NCBI GenBank assembly: GCA_003670475.1
Contig: QWRJ01000006.1
Span: 11,430 to 44,750 of the forward strand
Direction of reading: 5' to 3'
Source of the DNA: Candidatus Limnocylindrus primus
GTDB taxonomy: Bacteria; Chloroflexota; Limnocylindria; Limnocylindrales; Limnocylindraceae
DNA length: 33,321 nt
The notes beneath the pieces were generated by a model. It ran no database searches and was not told the origin of the DNA. It worked only from the letters and a program-made list of their open reading frames with translations. Each line of letters opens with the position of its first letter. The stretch's first letter is position 1. The translations under genes and the position numbers were made by a program. Of this stretch, positions 9,122-17,817 are shown piece after piece.

Positions 9122-10806
9122 GCGGTTGGCTTAACCCAGTTCGGCATCTCGGCCTCAAAGACCGGAAGCGGAATCTGGCCGTGCCCAATCGCGTGATCGT
9201 GGAACGACTTGATGTCGAACTTCGCGCCGTCGCGCTGCTCGATCGCCTTGCGTGTGCGCTGGATGGCGCGCTGCCCAACCTTGTAGCAGAGCGCCTGTGC
9301 TGGCCAGGCGATGTAGCGATCGGTCTCGATCTCTGCATCTGTGCGCGGGAGGCCGACCGACTCCATGAACTCGACTCCCTTGTCGCGCGTCCAGCCGAAT
9401 GCATGGATGCCCGTGTCAACGACGAGTCGTGCGGCGCGGTGCGCCTGACCCTGCAACATGCCGAAGCGTTCCATCTCGCTGCGATAGAGACCGAGCTCAT
9501 CGGCGAGTCGCTCGGAGTAGAGGCCCCACCCTTCAACGTAGGCGTTCCCCGCAAGGTGCGAGGCGTGCTTGCGCAGATCAGGGAGGAACTCGAGCTCCAT
9601 CTCCAGTGCGATCTGGAAGTGGTGGCCCGGGATCGCTTCGTGATACGTGGTTGGCGCGAGGGCGTGCAAGAAGCGCGACGGCAGGTCGTAGCCATTCACG
9701 TAGTACGTCCCTGGGCGCGAACCGTCAGCCGCTGGGCTGAAGTAGTACGCCGCAGGTGCATCCTTCTCCTTGAAGTCCTCAACCGCCTTGACGTCGCAGC
9801 CGGCCTTAGGGAATCGTCCGAAGACCTTCCCCGCCGCCGCGTAGCCACGATCGATGTCTTCCTTGATACGTACGATGAGCGCCTCCTTCGAGACGGCAAC
9901 GTTCGCTGGGTCGGACTCCGCCGCATCGCGCAGCTTCTCAATGGAGCCACCGTGTCCCAACTTGGTGGAGATGACCTTCATCTCTTCCTGGATGTCGGCC
10001 CACTCCTGGAGACCGATCTCGTGCAGCTCCTTCGGATCAAGGGTGAGCCCTGTCCAGCTGCGGATCGCCACCTTGTAGAGTTCGGCGCCGTTCGGCGCAG
10101 AGCAGAGGCCTGGCACTTCGCGCGCCTTGGTGCGGTAACTGCCGGAGACCGCGTCGTAGTAGCGCTTGATCTGCGGATCCACGTACTCCGCCACAATCTT
10201 GGTGAGCTCGGCGCGCTCGGCGTCACCCGCAACGTTTGCGGCGGTGACGATCGGCGACTCGCTCGCTGGGATCGCCATCAAGCCATCAAGCTGCGCAATG
10301 AGACGCTCCGTTGAGATCTTGGAGGCGACAAGGCCACGCTTCTCCGCCTCCGTGACTCGCTCGATATAGCCGTCCATGAACTTTGGGAAGGCCTTGAGGC
10401 GGCTGACCAGCTTTGCAAACTTCTCTGGCGTCTTCGCATCCTGGAAGGTGGCGATCTGCGGAAGCATCGTCTGCACGCCATCCATATGGTCGACGGACGA
10501 GAGGAGGTCCATACGGTGATCGTCCTTCTCAATGGCGATCTCCGCGCCAACGCGCATCAGGTCGCGTGTGATCTTCCACTCAATGTCGAGTCCATCGTCG
10601 CCGATCGCAGCGGCCGCCTTGCCATACTTCTCCCACATGGCGCGGTCGCGCAGGCGCGCCGCGTCGGAGTTGTCATCCAGTGCGCCGTCATTCACCTCAA
10701 TGCCGAGGAAGGTCCCCCAGATTGGCGAAGCGGCGAGCATCTCCTTCCAGAGCTCATCGGCGAGCTTCTGAACGGCCTGATCGTTGGCGGAGAGTGGCTT
10801 GGACAC
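9118..10806 (-). CDS. DUF885 family protein (putative metallopeptidase-like)
   Basis: TTYHEAIPGHHFQIALEMELE and GNAYVEGWGLYSERLADELGLY signatures. GTG start at 10806 (MSKPLSANDQ) with AAGGAG upstream; the ORF-track N-terminal extension to 11088 is not supported. Confidence 0.85.
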   Translation of the reverse strand: MSKPLSANDQAVQKLADELWKEMLAASPIWGTFLGIEVNDGALDDNSDAARLRDRAMWEKYGKAAAAIGDDGLDIEWKITRDLMRVGAEIAIEKDDHRMDLLSSVDHMDGVQTMLPQIATFQDAKTPEKFAKLVSRLKAFPKFMDGYIERVTEAEKRGLVASKISTERLIAQLDGLMAIPASESPIVTAANVAGDAERAELTKIVAEYVDPQIKRYYDAVSGSYRTKAREVPGLCSAPNGAELYKVAIRSWTGLTLDPKELHEIGLQEWADIQEEMKVISTKLGHGGSIEKLRDAAESDPANVAVSKEALIVRIKEDIDRGYAAAGKVFGRFPKAGCDVKAVEDFKEKDAPAAYYFSPAADGSRPGTYYVNGYDLPSRFLHALAPTTYHEAIPGHHFQIALEMELEFLPDLRKHASHLAGNAYVEGWGLYSERLADELGLYRSEMERFGMLQGQAHRAARLVVDTGIHAFGWTRDKGVEFMESVGLPRTDAEIETDRYIAWPAQALCYKVGQRAIQRTRKAIEQRDGAKFDIKSFHDHAIGHGQIPLPVFEAEMPNWVKPTA

Positions 10807-10864
10807 GTGGGCTCCTTCCGGGGGTACCGGGGCTACTGCGATCCGTTCGTGGATCGTCGTAGCG

Positions 10865-13186
10865 TCAGGATACGGGGTCGGTGGAACCTTGTGGGGCGTC
10901 GCTCCAGCCCGCCGAGGCGAGGTCGAGCTGCGCGCCGAGCCCGCGCTCGGGCGGGGCATCCCCCAAGTAGCCCTCAAGATCGGCGAGGCGTGGTGAAGGG
11001 AGTCGCGCCAGGAGCGCCAACTGATCTGCGGCGAGCACGTGCCAGTTCTGCTCCTCCCACGCCGCGGCGAGCCGCTCATCGCGCGCAAGGCGCAACTTCA
11101 CCAGTGGAAGTAATGCGCGCTCGGTGACCAAGAGTCGCACCACCTCACGGTCGTTCGGGACTTTACTGTGGCGCGCGAGGAGAAGGGTCGCAAGTGGGAG
11201 CGGTCCCAGCGCAACTTCACACATGATCACGCTCCGGCCACGACGGAAGAGGAGTGCGTCGATCTGATCGAAGGCGGCGCGATCGGAGCGGAGGCGGAGT
11301 GGCGGTGATGAATCGATCGGATCGCGTGCAACACGCCGACCGAGCGGCAGCCCGTCGACCACGATCTCCGCAAGTGCAGGGGCGATCGCAGTGTGCAGAC
11401 CCATCGCCGCACCTACCGTGAGGAGCAGGGCAACCTGCGCCGCGCGATCGGCAGCGCGATCGGCCGCGTGGTTAGTAGCGGGCCAGCGCGGCATGCTCCC
11501 CTCCTCGCTCTCCACGAAGTACGCGTCGCGAAGTGCGGCGGTGAGGAGGCGATCCCTCTCCGGGACGCTCCCTGCGGCACGACCGGCGGCGGCTGCGGCG
11601 GCGATCGCCGCATCGTCGGCATCCCCGCCGGCGGCGCCGAGTCGCTCTCGCTCCGTGCGCCCGTCAACAAAGATGCGGTTGTCGGCGCACTGCACCAGTC
11701 GGTCGGCAGAGCCGAGAGGGCGGAGTTGATCGCGCAGCGTGAGGATCTCGTTGAACTCTTCAAGTAGATCGGCGCTCTCCAGCAGGCCGCCCCCCGATGA
11801 CCGATGGAGGGCATAGAGCGTGAGGAGTTGCGCTGGCGTGCACGGCTCGCCTCTCGCCACCACGAGATCGGCAAGGACGCGCTGCAGTGCATCACCGCGC
11901 AGCGGACCACGCTCGCCACTTCGCGGTGCGCCGGCTGAACGACTACGTGTTGGGGGTGTGGTGATGCTGATTGACCAAGAACTCACGCCATCTTCGCGTG
12001 TGAACCGTTCGATCTCGCTCACCCTCCCGCTCGCCATGCTCGCCGCGGTGAGGCAGCCCGCTAGCGACGGAAGTGACTCTGGAACTTCAACAACGAAGAG
12101 TGAGCCGTCTTTAATCAGCGGGTCGAGTGCAACGAGGAGTCGCGCGATAGCCGCAGCAACTGCGGCTGGGCTCTCTGGATCTGCGCTGGTCGCTGCATCT
12201 GTCACAAGATCCACGCCGCCCGCAAAGAGCGTTGCGCGTTGTCGGAAGATGCGAGAGGGGGCGCTATCGCCGAGTCGCAGTCGTACGAGTACGGCGCGCA
12301 TACCACTCGTTGTGCCAAGTGAGATCAGCGCACTGCGTGCCGCGGCGGAGGCACGCGACGCGATCACCGGTCGCCCCGGATAGCCGAGGTTGACCAGATC
12401 GCTACTCAGCGTCAGGTCCCGTGGCAGCTCCTCCGCGAGCAGGAGTTGGCGTCGCTGATCATCAACCGCTTCGGCGAGCGCCTGCCACGGTGCGATCTCC
12501 CACCACGGCCGCGCGCTCGCGCCTGGGTTGAGCGTTGGATCTGGTCGCGCGCTACGCAGTGCCGCCTGTGTCACCGCCACGCGAAGTGCCGTGAGTGAGG
12601 TTGCCACTTCGGTAGAGCGAGCGAGTCCACGCTGCAGTGCAACGAACACCTGGAGTTGTCGCGGCGTCCAGCGCGCCAGCGCATCGGGACCGAGCAGCGT
12701 CAGCAGCTCGCTGCGAAGTTCGCCACTGAGGGCGATCTGTGTTGCCGCCTCACCCGGCCGAATCGCTGAGGCGTCACCGCGCTTGCCGAGCCCCTTGCAC
12801 GCGGCGCAGACGGCGCGACGCGCCGTAGGGCGGCGATTCGGATCGGTATCGGCGGAGGTCTCCTCCCAACGCCAGGCGGCGATGCGGAGCGGCTGGCCGC
12901 AGGCGGTGCAACTGCCGCGCCAGCCGGAATCAAGTTCCGTGCCGACCTCTTCAAGGAGTTGCGCAACGGCGAGTTCAAAGCTGCGGACGCTCGGTGGTCT
13001 TAGCGCAACGCTGATCTCCCACTCCGCGAGTTGATCCGCCACATGCACCACGCTGCGGCAACCCTGGCGCGCACCAGCGGCAACGAGCGATGCTTCGTCG
13101 GCGTTGAGATCAAGAAGGAGCACGCCATCGCGTGCAACCGCGGCAACAGTGCGCGCCATCCGCGCGTCACGGAGATGCTCTACCAC
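10865..13186 (-). CDS. 773-aa protein with Zn-ribbon; possibly a degenerate COG1743/DUF1156-type DNA methylase
   Basis: Long single ORF, GTG start. Zn-ribbon CTACGQ...CAACKG. C-terminal SVIMCEVALGPLPLATLLLARHSKVPNDREVVRLLVTERALLPLVKLRLARDERLAAAWEEQNWHVLAADQLALLA...DLEGYLG recalls COG1743-like methylase C-termini. No (D/N)PPY motif seen. Confidence 0.5.
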   Translation of the reverse strand: MVEHLRDARMARTVAAVARDGVLLLDLNADEASLVAAGARQGCRSVVHVADQLAEWEISVALRPPSVRSFELAVAQLLEEVGTELDSGWRGSCTACGQPLRIAAWRWEETSADTDPNRRPTARRAVCAACKGLGKRGDASAIRPGEAATQIALSGELRSELLTLLGPDALARWTPRQLQVFVALQRGLARSTEVATSLTALRVAVTQAALRSARPDPTLNPGASARPWWEIAPWQALAEAVDDQRRQLLLAEELPRDLTLSSDLVNLGYPGRPVIASRASAAARSALISLGTTSGMRAVLVRLRLGDSAPSRIFRQRATLFAGGVDLVTDAATSADPESPAAVAAAIARLLVALDPLIKDGSLFVVEVPESLPSLAGCLTAASMASGRVSEIERFTREDGVSSWSISITTPPTRSRSAGAPRSGERGPLRGDALQRVLADLVVARGEPCTPAQLLTLYALHRSSGGGLLESADLLEEFNEILTLRDQLRPLGSADRLVQCADNRIFVDGRTERERLGAAGGDADDAAIAAAAAAGRAAGSVPERDRLLTAALRDAYFVESEEGSMPRWPATNHAADRAADRAAQVALLLTVGAAMGLHTAIAPALAEIVVDGLPLGRRVARDPIDSSPPLRLRSDRAAFDQIDALLFRRGRSVIMCEVALGPLPLATLLLARHSKVPNDREVVRLLVTERALLPLVKLRLARDERLAAAWEEQNWHVLAADQLALLARLPSPRLADLEGYLGDAPPERGLGAQLDLASAGWSDAPQGSTDPVS

Positions 13187-13222
13187 GCGCCCCTCACCAG
13201 ATCCAGCGGTTCGCGGGTGCTC

Positions 13223-14113
13223 TTACTCTTCGGAGGATCCGGCCTCTTCGCTCTCAGGAAGGAATGCGTCGTCCGCCGTCTTCTCTGGTGGCTCGGCGGT
13301 GACGCGATCCGCCACCGGCGCATCGTCTTCGTAGGTGTCGTCGTCATCATCATCGCTGAAGCCTTCGTCCTCACGGAAGAAGGAGCCCTTCGTGTATGGG
13401 CGCTCGTCGTTGGTGCGCGTTGCCGTTGGGAAGGAGACCTTCCCAAGGTTCTTTGCGCTGACGCTCTCTTCGCGAATGATGATGCGGATGTCGCCACCGC
13501 TGATGGAGGTGATCCCCGCGCTATAGACATTGCCGTCGGCGATCAACTTCAACAGTCGCGCAGCAATGCGCGGCTCAACGCGACCGATCTCGACCCCGTT
13601 CGCCTTAGCGATCAGCCGATTGCTGAGGGTGAGCAGCTCCACCGCATCGCCAGGGTTCACCTGCGCAAGGGTTGCAACATCGGCAACGTTGGTGAGATGG
13701 GCAAACCCAGTGGTCCCCGCCTCTTGAATGAAGATGCCGGCTGGCGTCGTTGCCCCTTCGGAGCTCGGCGTGGTCTTCTTGCCAACCTGCTTGATCAAGC
13801 CCTTCAGTCGCTCAAGGTTGCGCTCGGCAATTCGGTTGAGCGGGTCGAGCGTCAGTGTGACCTGATACTCCTTCTTGGAGCCGGCGAGATCGCCCAACTC
13901 CCAGAGGCACTTCGCCAAACGATTCTGCGCCTCAATGCGCTCCTCCACCTTGATCTCTGCGGCGAAGGCGAGCACGGCGCGATTCGCGTCGGCGGCCTCC
14001 TGCCAACGCCCTTCGGCGGCAGCCTTCAACGCAACGTCGGCATGGTCGCGCGCTGCACGCCCTGGCTTCTGGGTGGGGCTCTCGTTGACGAGGGTCACGT
14101 TCTCCTCCTTCAT
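13223..14113 (-). CDS. Tetratricopeptide-repeat protein with strongly acidic C-terminal tail
   Basis: TPR-like helices (HADVALKAAAEGRWQEAADANRAVLAFA; RLAKCLWELGDLAGSKKEYQVTLTLDPLNRIAERNLERL); tail EDEGFSDDDDDDTYEDDAP...ESEEAGSSEE. Confidence 0.75.
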   Translation of the reverse strand: MKEENVTLVNESPTQKPGRAARDHADVALKAAAEGRWQEAADANRAVLAFAAEIKVEERIEAQNRLAKCLWELGDLAGSKKEYQVTLTLDPLNRIAERNLERLKGLIKQVGKKTTPSSEGATTPAGIFIQEAGTTGFAHLTNVADVATLAQVNPGDAVELLTLSNRLIAKANGVEIGRVEPRIAARLLKLIADGNVYSAGITSISGGDIRIIIREESVSAKNLGKVSFPTATRTNDERPYTKGSFFREDEGFSDDDDDDTYEDDAPVADRVTAEPPEKTADDAFLPESEEAGSSEE

Positions 14114-14167
14114 TAAGGGCGCGCTGTGGATTCGGGCGCTGCGCCGTTCGGGAAGGATAGCCGATCG

Positions 14168-15052
14168 CTAGAGGGAGACCCCAATCCAGAGCACCGCTGC
14201 GGCGGTTGCGATCACGAGAACGGCAATCTCGAGGAGGAGGCGAGGGTCGCTGCGCTCCCCCTCTGGGGCGGCGGCCCAGAGCTCGCGGGCATAGAAGAGG
14301 ACGGCGAGGCCGGCGGGGCCGGCGAGTCGTGCTGCGCCAAACGCGGCGAATGCGACAGAGGCGAGGCCGTTGATTAGTGCCGCGCCGAGTGCGTCACGCA
14401 CGATGCCGCTCGTTCGCTCGCGTCGGAGGCTCGCCATACGCGCCGCAAGGAGCCCTGCGGCGATCGCGCTCCCAATCCCTGTTGCGATGACGGCGAATGG
14501 CCCCACAACATCGGGTCGCGCAGATGGCGTGCCGGGGACGCTGATGATCCCTGGAACGAGTGCCGCCACACCGATGGAGGCGGCGAAGAGGATCAGCGTG
14601 GAGACGGCGAGGGCGCCAACCCGGTCGCGCCGCGTTGCGCCGCTCGGCAGGCTGCGCAGGCGCAACTCCCAGATCACCACTGCACGCAAGAGGAGGGCGC
14701 CGATCACGATGACCAAGATCAGGCCAACACCCGTGGGGACAATGCGCGCCAGGCCCGCCGTTGCAAGGCCAACAAGTCCGGCGAGGACGATCTCAGATCC
14801 AGGCTGAAGATCGCTGTCGTCGGTTCGTCGCACCGCATTGACGCCAACAACGGCGAGGGCGGCTGCGGCGGCGCCAGCGAGGACGGTGGCGCCCCCTTCG
14901 CTGAAGTGAGCGATCACAGCGGCAACGCCAACGGCGATGAGGGTCTCAGCCCACGGCCGGGTGAGTTCCGTCTCGCCAAACTCCGCCGTTGTATCGGCGA
15001 AGGCGGCAAGCTGTTGCACCGTGAGGCGTCGTACGCCGCGTCGACTGCTCAT
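14168..15052 (-). CDS. Integral membrane protein of unknown function
   Basis: 294 aa with multiple hydrophobic Ala/Val/Leu/Ile stretches; no recognised family. Confidence 0.7.
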   Translation of the reverse strand: MSSRRGVRRLTVQQLAAFADTTAEFGETELTRPWAETLIAVGVAAVIAHFSEGGATVLAGAAAAALAVVGVNAVRRTDDSDLQPGSEIVLAGLVGLATAGLARIVPTGVGLILVIVIGALLLRAVVIWELRLRSLPSGATRRDRVGALAVSTLILFAASIGVAALVPGIISVPGTPSARPDVVGPFAVIATGIGSAIAAGLLAARMASLRRERTSGIVRDALGAALINGLASVAFAAFGAARLAGPAGLAVLFYARELWAAAPEGERSDPRLLLEIAVLVIATAAAVLWIGVSL

Positions 15053-15107
15053 CTATCCCTCCGTTCTCATGGCAGGGTAGCGCGCCGAGGGCTGCCCCGC
15101 GTAGACT

Positions 15108-15121
15108 GCAGGTGAACCTGC
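15108..15121. promoter_or_regulatory. Small inverted repeat GCAGGT-GA-ACCTGC upstream of the MgtE_N/CBS gene; candidate operator
   Basis: Perfect 6-bp arms with a 2-bp spacer in the ~100 bp divergent intergenic region. Confidence 0.3.
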
Positions 15122-15154
15122 TGACTTCGGCGGGACCAAGCATCGGAGGGCACG

Positions 15155-16474
15155 ATGCTCCATCTCTCGCGACTCATTGGACGACCCGTGCGCGACGGGA
15201 GCCCTGACGCGATCGGTTCGATTGACGACCTGATCGTTGCGGTCGGGACGAGCCACCCACCGGTGACCGGCCTTGTGGTGCGTACTGGACGACGACGCAT
15301 CTACCTCCCATGGAGTTCCGTGCAGCGACTCGATATGAGTGGGGCGCGACTTGCAACGGAGCGCATCGACATCACCGGCTTCCGCAAGCGGAAGGACGAG
15401 ATTCTTCTGAAGGGCGATCTGCTGGATAAGCAGATCGTTGACATTGATGGGCGCAAGGTGGTGCGCGCGAATGACGTGCTGCTCGACTTCGTTGATGGGG
15501 CGATGCGACTCGTTGCCGTAGATGTTGGCGCGGCGGGACTCCTGCGCCGACTCGGCCTCCCAGACAACTGGATCGAACGACTCTCTGGTGGCCGCTCGCG
15601 CGTTGCCTCATATATTGACTGGGAGGATGTGGATCCGCTCGGCTCCACCATTGCAAGCATGCGCCTGAAGGTGCCGCACGCCGGTCTCTCTGAGCTGCAC
15701 CCGGCCGACCTCGCCACGATCATTGACCAGCTAACGCCGCGCGACCGCGCCGACATCTTCAACTCGCTCGACGAAGAGGTTGCCGCCGAAGCGCTGGAAG
15801 AGTTGGAGCCAGAGACGCGCACCGATCTTCTTGAAGACCTTGAGCCCGAGCGTGCCGCCGATCTCCTTGAAGAGATGAGCCCAGATGAAGCGGCGGACGC
15901 CGTTGCCGATCTTTCGCCGATGAGCCGCAGCGCGATCTTGCGCCTGATGGCAAAAGAGGAGCGCGAAGATGTGAAGGAGCTGCTCGCGCATCCAGAGATG
16001 AGCGCCGGCGGCATCATGACCACCGAACATGTTGCGCTACGACCAACCGCAACCGTGTCGCAGGCGCTCGCCTCCATTCGCCGCCTACAACCAGATGCCG
16101 ACGTTGCCTTTGCCGTCTACGTGGTGGATGCAAAGCGCCATCTGCTTGGCGAGGTGACGCTGCGCGACCTGATCCTTGCCAGCCCAAGCGCCAAGGTAAT
16201 CGACCTGATGGAAGACGAGCCGGTTGCGGTGGAGCTGCTCGCCCACGCCGAAGAGGTGGCGCGCGTCGTCACACGCTACGGCCTTGTTGCCGTACCAGTC
16301 GTCGATGAAAACCGACGCCTGATGGGTGTGATCACCGCATCCGATGCGCTCTGGGATGTCCTGCCAGAGGAGTGGCGCCGCGAGATGCCACGCCGGCTTC
16401 ATAAGGGGAGCATCGCCGCTGTAGTCGCTAAGCGAAAGTCGAAGTCAGCGCCTCGAAGCAAGAACAATGGCTGA
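15155..16474 (+). CDS. PRC-barrel + MgtE N-terminal + paired CBS domain protein (soluble)
   Basis: PRC-like N-terminus (SRLIGRPVRDGSPDAIGSIDDLIV), MgtE_N repeats (LHPADLATIIDQLTPRDRADIFNSLDEEVAAEALEELEPETRTDLLEDLEPERAADLLEEMSPDEAADAVADLSP), two CBS motifs; no TM domain. Confidence 0.88.
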   Translation: MLHLSRLIGRPVRDGSPDAIGSIDDLIVAVGTSHPPVTGLVVRTGRRRIYLPWSSVQRLDMSGARLATERIDITGFRKRKDEILLKGDLLDKQIVDIDGRKVVRANDVLLDFVDGAMRLVAVDVGAAGLLRRLGLPDNWIERLSGGRSRVASYIDWEDVDPLGSTIASMRLKVPHAGLSELHPADLATIIDQLTPRDRADIFNSLDEEVAAEALEELEPETRTDLLEDLEPERAADLLEEMSPDEAADAVADLSPMSRSAILRLMAKEEREDVKELLAHPEMSAGGIMTTEHVALRPTATVSQALASIRRLQPDADVAFAVYVVDAKRHLLGEVTLRDLILASPSAKVIDLMEDEPVAVELLAHAEEVARVVTRYGLVAVPVVDENRRLMGVITASDALWDVLPEEWRREMPRRLHKGSIAAVVAKRKSKSAPRSKNNG

Positions 16475-17807
16475 TCGTCGCAGCGTTGCACCACTCGAAC
16501 TTGGGCGCGGTGCACCGCGACGCTTCGCCTCAATCGGGGCACTCCCGTTCTTGCGCCTTCGCGAAACCTTCCGCGGTCGACGTGGACCGCTCGCCTTCCT
16601 CGCCGTTGTTGGGCCGGGGCTGATCGCTGGCGTTGCCGGCAATGACGCGGGTGGCATCACCACCTACGCCACCCTCGGCTCGTCGACTGGGCTCCGCTTC
16701 CTCTGGATTCTCCCCTTCACGGCGCTCCTCCTGGCACTCGTTCAAGAGTCGGTCGCCCGCCTCGGCGTGGTGACAGGACAGGGGCTCACCGACCTGATCC
16801 GCGAGCGCTTCGGCGTGCGCTGGACCCTCTTCGCCATGGTCGTGCTCCTCATCGCTAACCTCGCCAACACGGTCGCCAATGTTGCTGGCGCATCGTCGGC
16901 ACTCGCAATCTTCGGCGTGCCGATCCTTGTGACGGCGCCGCTCGCCGCGCTCGCTGTCTGGCTGCTCGTGGTGATGGGGTCGTATCGCAGCGTGGAGCGC
17001 ATCTTCCTTTCACTCACCGCCGTCTTCTTGGCCTACATCGCCGCCGCACTGCTCTCAAATCCAAACTGGGCGGAGGTTGCTTCGTCACTCACCTCACCAG
17101 ATCTCGGCGGCATCTCTGGTGCAGAGGCGCTCCTCATCATCGCCGTGGTTGGTACCACCGTCACTCCGTACATGCAGTTCTACCTGCAGTCGGCGGTTGC
17201 GGAGAAGGAGATCGGCGTAGAGGAGCTCGGTGCGGCGCGCGCCGATGCGATCCTCGGTTCAATCTGGACCAACTTCATCGCGGTCTGCATCGTGATCGCC
17301 ACGGCGGTCGCACTCGCTGGAACCGGGAAGGCGATCGGCTCTGCCGCTGAGGCGGCGATTGCACTCGAGCCACTCGCCGGCTCCTTCGCCACCATCCTCT
17401 TCGGCGCCGGGCTCTTTGGTGCAAGCCTCTTAGCGATGGCGATCATGCCGCTCACCACCGCCTTCGCACTGAGCGAAGCGTTCGGCTTTGAGTCGGGTGT
17501 TGATCGCAAGCTACATGAGGCACCGATCTTCTACGGCATCTTCACCGCCATCTTGGTGGTGGGTGCTGGCGTGGTGATGATCCCCGGCCTCGACCCGATC
17601 GGCGCGATCGTGGGGAGCCAGTACCTGCAGGGTCTCTTCCTCCCCATCGTGCTCGCCTTCATCGTCAGCCTCGCCAGCAGCAAGGCGCTCCTCGGCGAGC
17701 ATGCGAGCCCACGATGGCTCCGCTTCGTCGGCTGGGGTGCGGTTGGAGTCTTGGGGGCGCTGAACGTACTGGTGCTCGTGGCGAACCTGCTCGGGCTCGC
17801 GAACTAA
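16467..17807 (+). CDS. Nramp/SLC11-related divalent cation transporter with atypical metal-site motifs
   Basis: GPGLIAGVAGNDAGGITTYA (TM1) and VVGTTVTPYMQFYLQSAV (TM6) align with Nramp TM1/TM6; 446 aa polytopic; overlaps the upstream CBS gene by 8 nt. Confidence 0.85.
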   Translation: MADRRSVAPLELGRGAPRRFASIGALPFLRLRETFRGRRGPLAFLAVVGPGLIAGVAGNDAGGITTYATLGSSTGLRFLWILPFTALLLALVQESVARLGVVTGQGLTDLIRERFGVRWTLFAMVVLLIANLANTVANVAGASSALAIFGVPILVTAPLAALAVWLLVVMGSYRSVERIFLSLTAVFLAYIAAALLSNPNWAEVASSLTSPDLGGISGAEALLIIAVVGTTVTPYMQFYLQSAVAEKEIGVEELGAARADAILGSIWTNFIAVCIVIATAVALAGTGKAIGSAAEAAIALEPLAGSFATILFGAGLFGASLLAMAIMPLTTAFALSEAFGFESGVDRKLHEAPIFYGIFTAILVVGAGVVMIPGLDPIGAIVGSQYLQGLFLPIVLAFIVSLASSKALLGEHASPRWLRFVGWGAVGVLGALNVLVLVANLLGLAN

Positions 17808-17817
17808 CGCGCGAAGG

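Noticed and set aside
10807-11088. N-terminal extension of the DUF885 ORF in the ORF track
   Set aside because: Overlaps the coding end of the 773-aa gene; a GTG start at 10806 with a good Shine-Dalgarno (AAGGAG) is preferred.
13031-14116. 361-aa plus-strand ORF antisense to the TPR gene
   Set aside because: Mirrors the codon pattern of the TPR ORF and has no domain signature; the minus-strand ORF has TPR helices and plausible spacing to neighbours.
15301-16077. 258-aa minus-strand Ser/Arg-rich ORF
   Set aside because: Antisense shadow of the MgtE_N/CBS coding sequence; composition is an artefact of acidic repeat codons read in reverse.
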